In this document: piece by piece, positions 60,225-64,000 of the stretch
Position numbering within the stretch: the first letter of the stretch is position 1
Layout: every line of letters begins with the position of its first letter
NCBI RefSeq assembly: GCF_019396345.1
Contig: NZ_JAHKRM010000001.1
Span: forward strand, 186,001 to 250,000
DNA: 64,000 nucleotides
Reading direction: 5' to 3'
Source: Nonomuraea guangzhouensis
GTDB lineage: Bacteria; Actinomycetota; Actinomycetes; Streptosporangiales; Streptosporangiaceae
Notes under the pieces: generated by a model
The model's database searches: none
What the model saw: only the letters and a program-made list of their open reading frames with translations
What the model was told of the DNA's origin: nothing
Program-made: the position numbers and the translations under genes

Positions 60225-60232
60225 ACGGGCGA

Positions 60233-62582
<2,350 letters not shown>

Positions 62583-62585
62583 GGG

Positions 62586-64000
<1,415 letters not shown>

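Overview
This window is high-GC DNA with strong third-position GC bias, frequent GTG starts, 1-4 bp gene overlaps and very short intergenic gaps. It comes from an actinomycete chromosome. A filamentous, Streptosporangiales-type organism (for example Nonomuraea-like) fits best: a FilP/Scy-like polarity coiled-coil gene lies beside methylmalonyl-CoA epimerase and thiolase, as in Streptomyces, and a 2080-aa RHS protein follows a LamG protein. The genus is inference. I found no rRNA, tRNA, CRISPR array, prophage or replication origin. No stretch over 300 bases lacks a gene.

Layout. 1-3751 (minus): an edge-truncated Pro/Ser/Ala-rich protein, a membrane-anchored sulfite-oxidase-type molybdopterin enzyme, rdgB and rph. 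3820-5335: an MFS exporter and the decayed 3' end of a TnpB-type (IS200/IS605) element. 5336-6909: an MBL-fold hydrolase (Rv1339-like) and murI. 6971-9743: a thioesterase and a DUF3352 membrane protein with a YGQQ-repeat tail. 9779-12390: the protein-bound cysteine pathway cysM-cysO-mec with DUF2017 and clpS, plus an unreported 23-codon ORF between mec and cysO. 12428-14296: pncB and pncA for NAD salvage. 14397-20169: a small membrane protein, a STAS anti-sigma antagonist, an SF2 helicase, a repeat-bearing membrane protein and an MFS carrier. 20196-26794: a secreted M43-type metalloprotease, DUF3039, two TetR/MFS pairs and YqgE. 27052-30631: malic enzyme, cytidylate-kinase-like protein, a cysteine-free thioredoxin-TPR protein and a MarR regulator. 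30852-39530: membrane proteins, a 50-aa protein, thiolase, epimerase, the polarity coiled coil, an AI-2E-type permease, an alpha/beta hydrolase and an SDR. 39647-49229: the RHS and LamG secreted giants. 49393-51270: a hydrolase, a zinc-ribbon protein and nucS. 51347-54852: carotenoid oxygenase, aldehyde dehydrogenase and TetR. 55050-58642: a STAS protein, then an ABC exporter with a histidine kinase but no response regulator. 58769-64000: cobalamin adenosyltransferase, DUF2550 and the F1 part of ATP synthase (atpC, D, G and partial A).

The conserved genes follow, in reversed orientation, the order of Mycobacterium tuberculosis Rv1308-Rv1341: atpAGDC, DUF2550, pduO, nucS, epimerase, thiolase, thioredoxin, pncB, clpS, DUF2017, mec, cysO, cysM, murI, Rv1339, rph, rdgB. 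This reads as an ancestral core block into which lineage-specific cassettes (RHS/LamG, transporter/TetR pairs, carotenoid oxygenase, ABC/kinase, TnpB relic) were inserted. The most interesting items are the mec-cysO small ORF, the Lys/Arg/Ala-rich tail and unassigned C-terminus of the RHS protein, the TnpB relic, and several near-perfect operator palindromes beside TetR and MarR genes.
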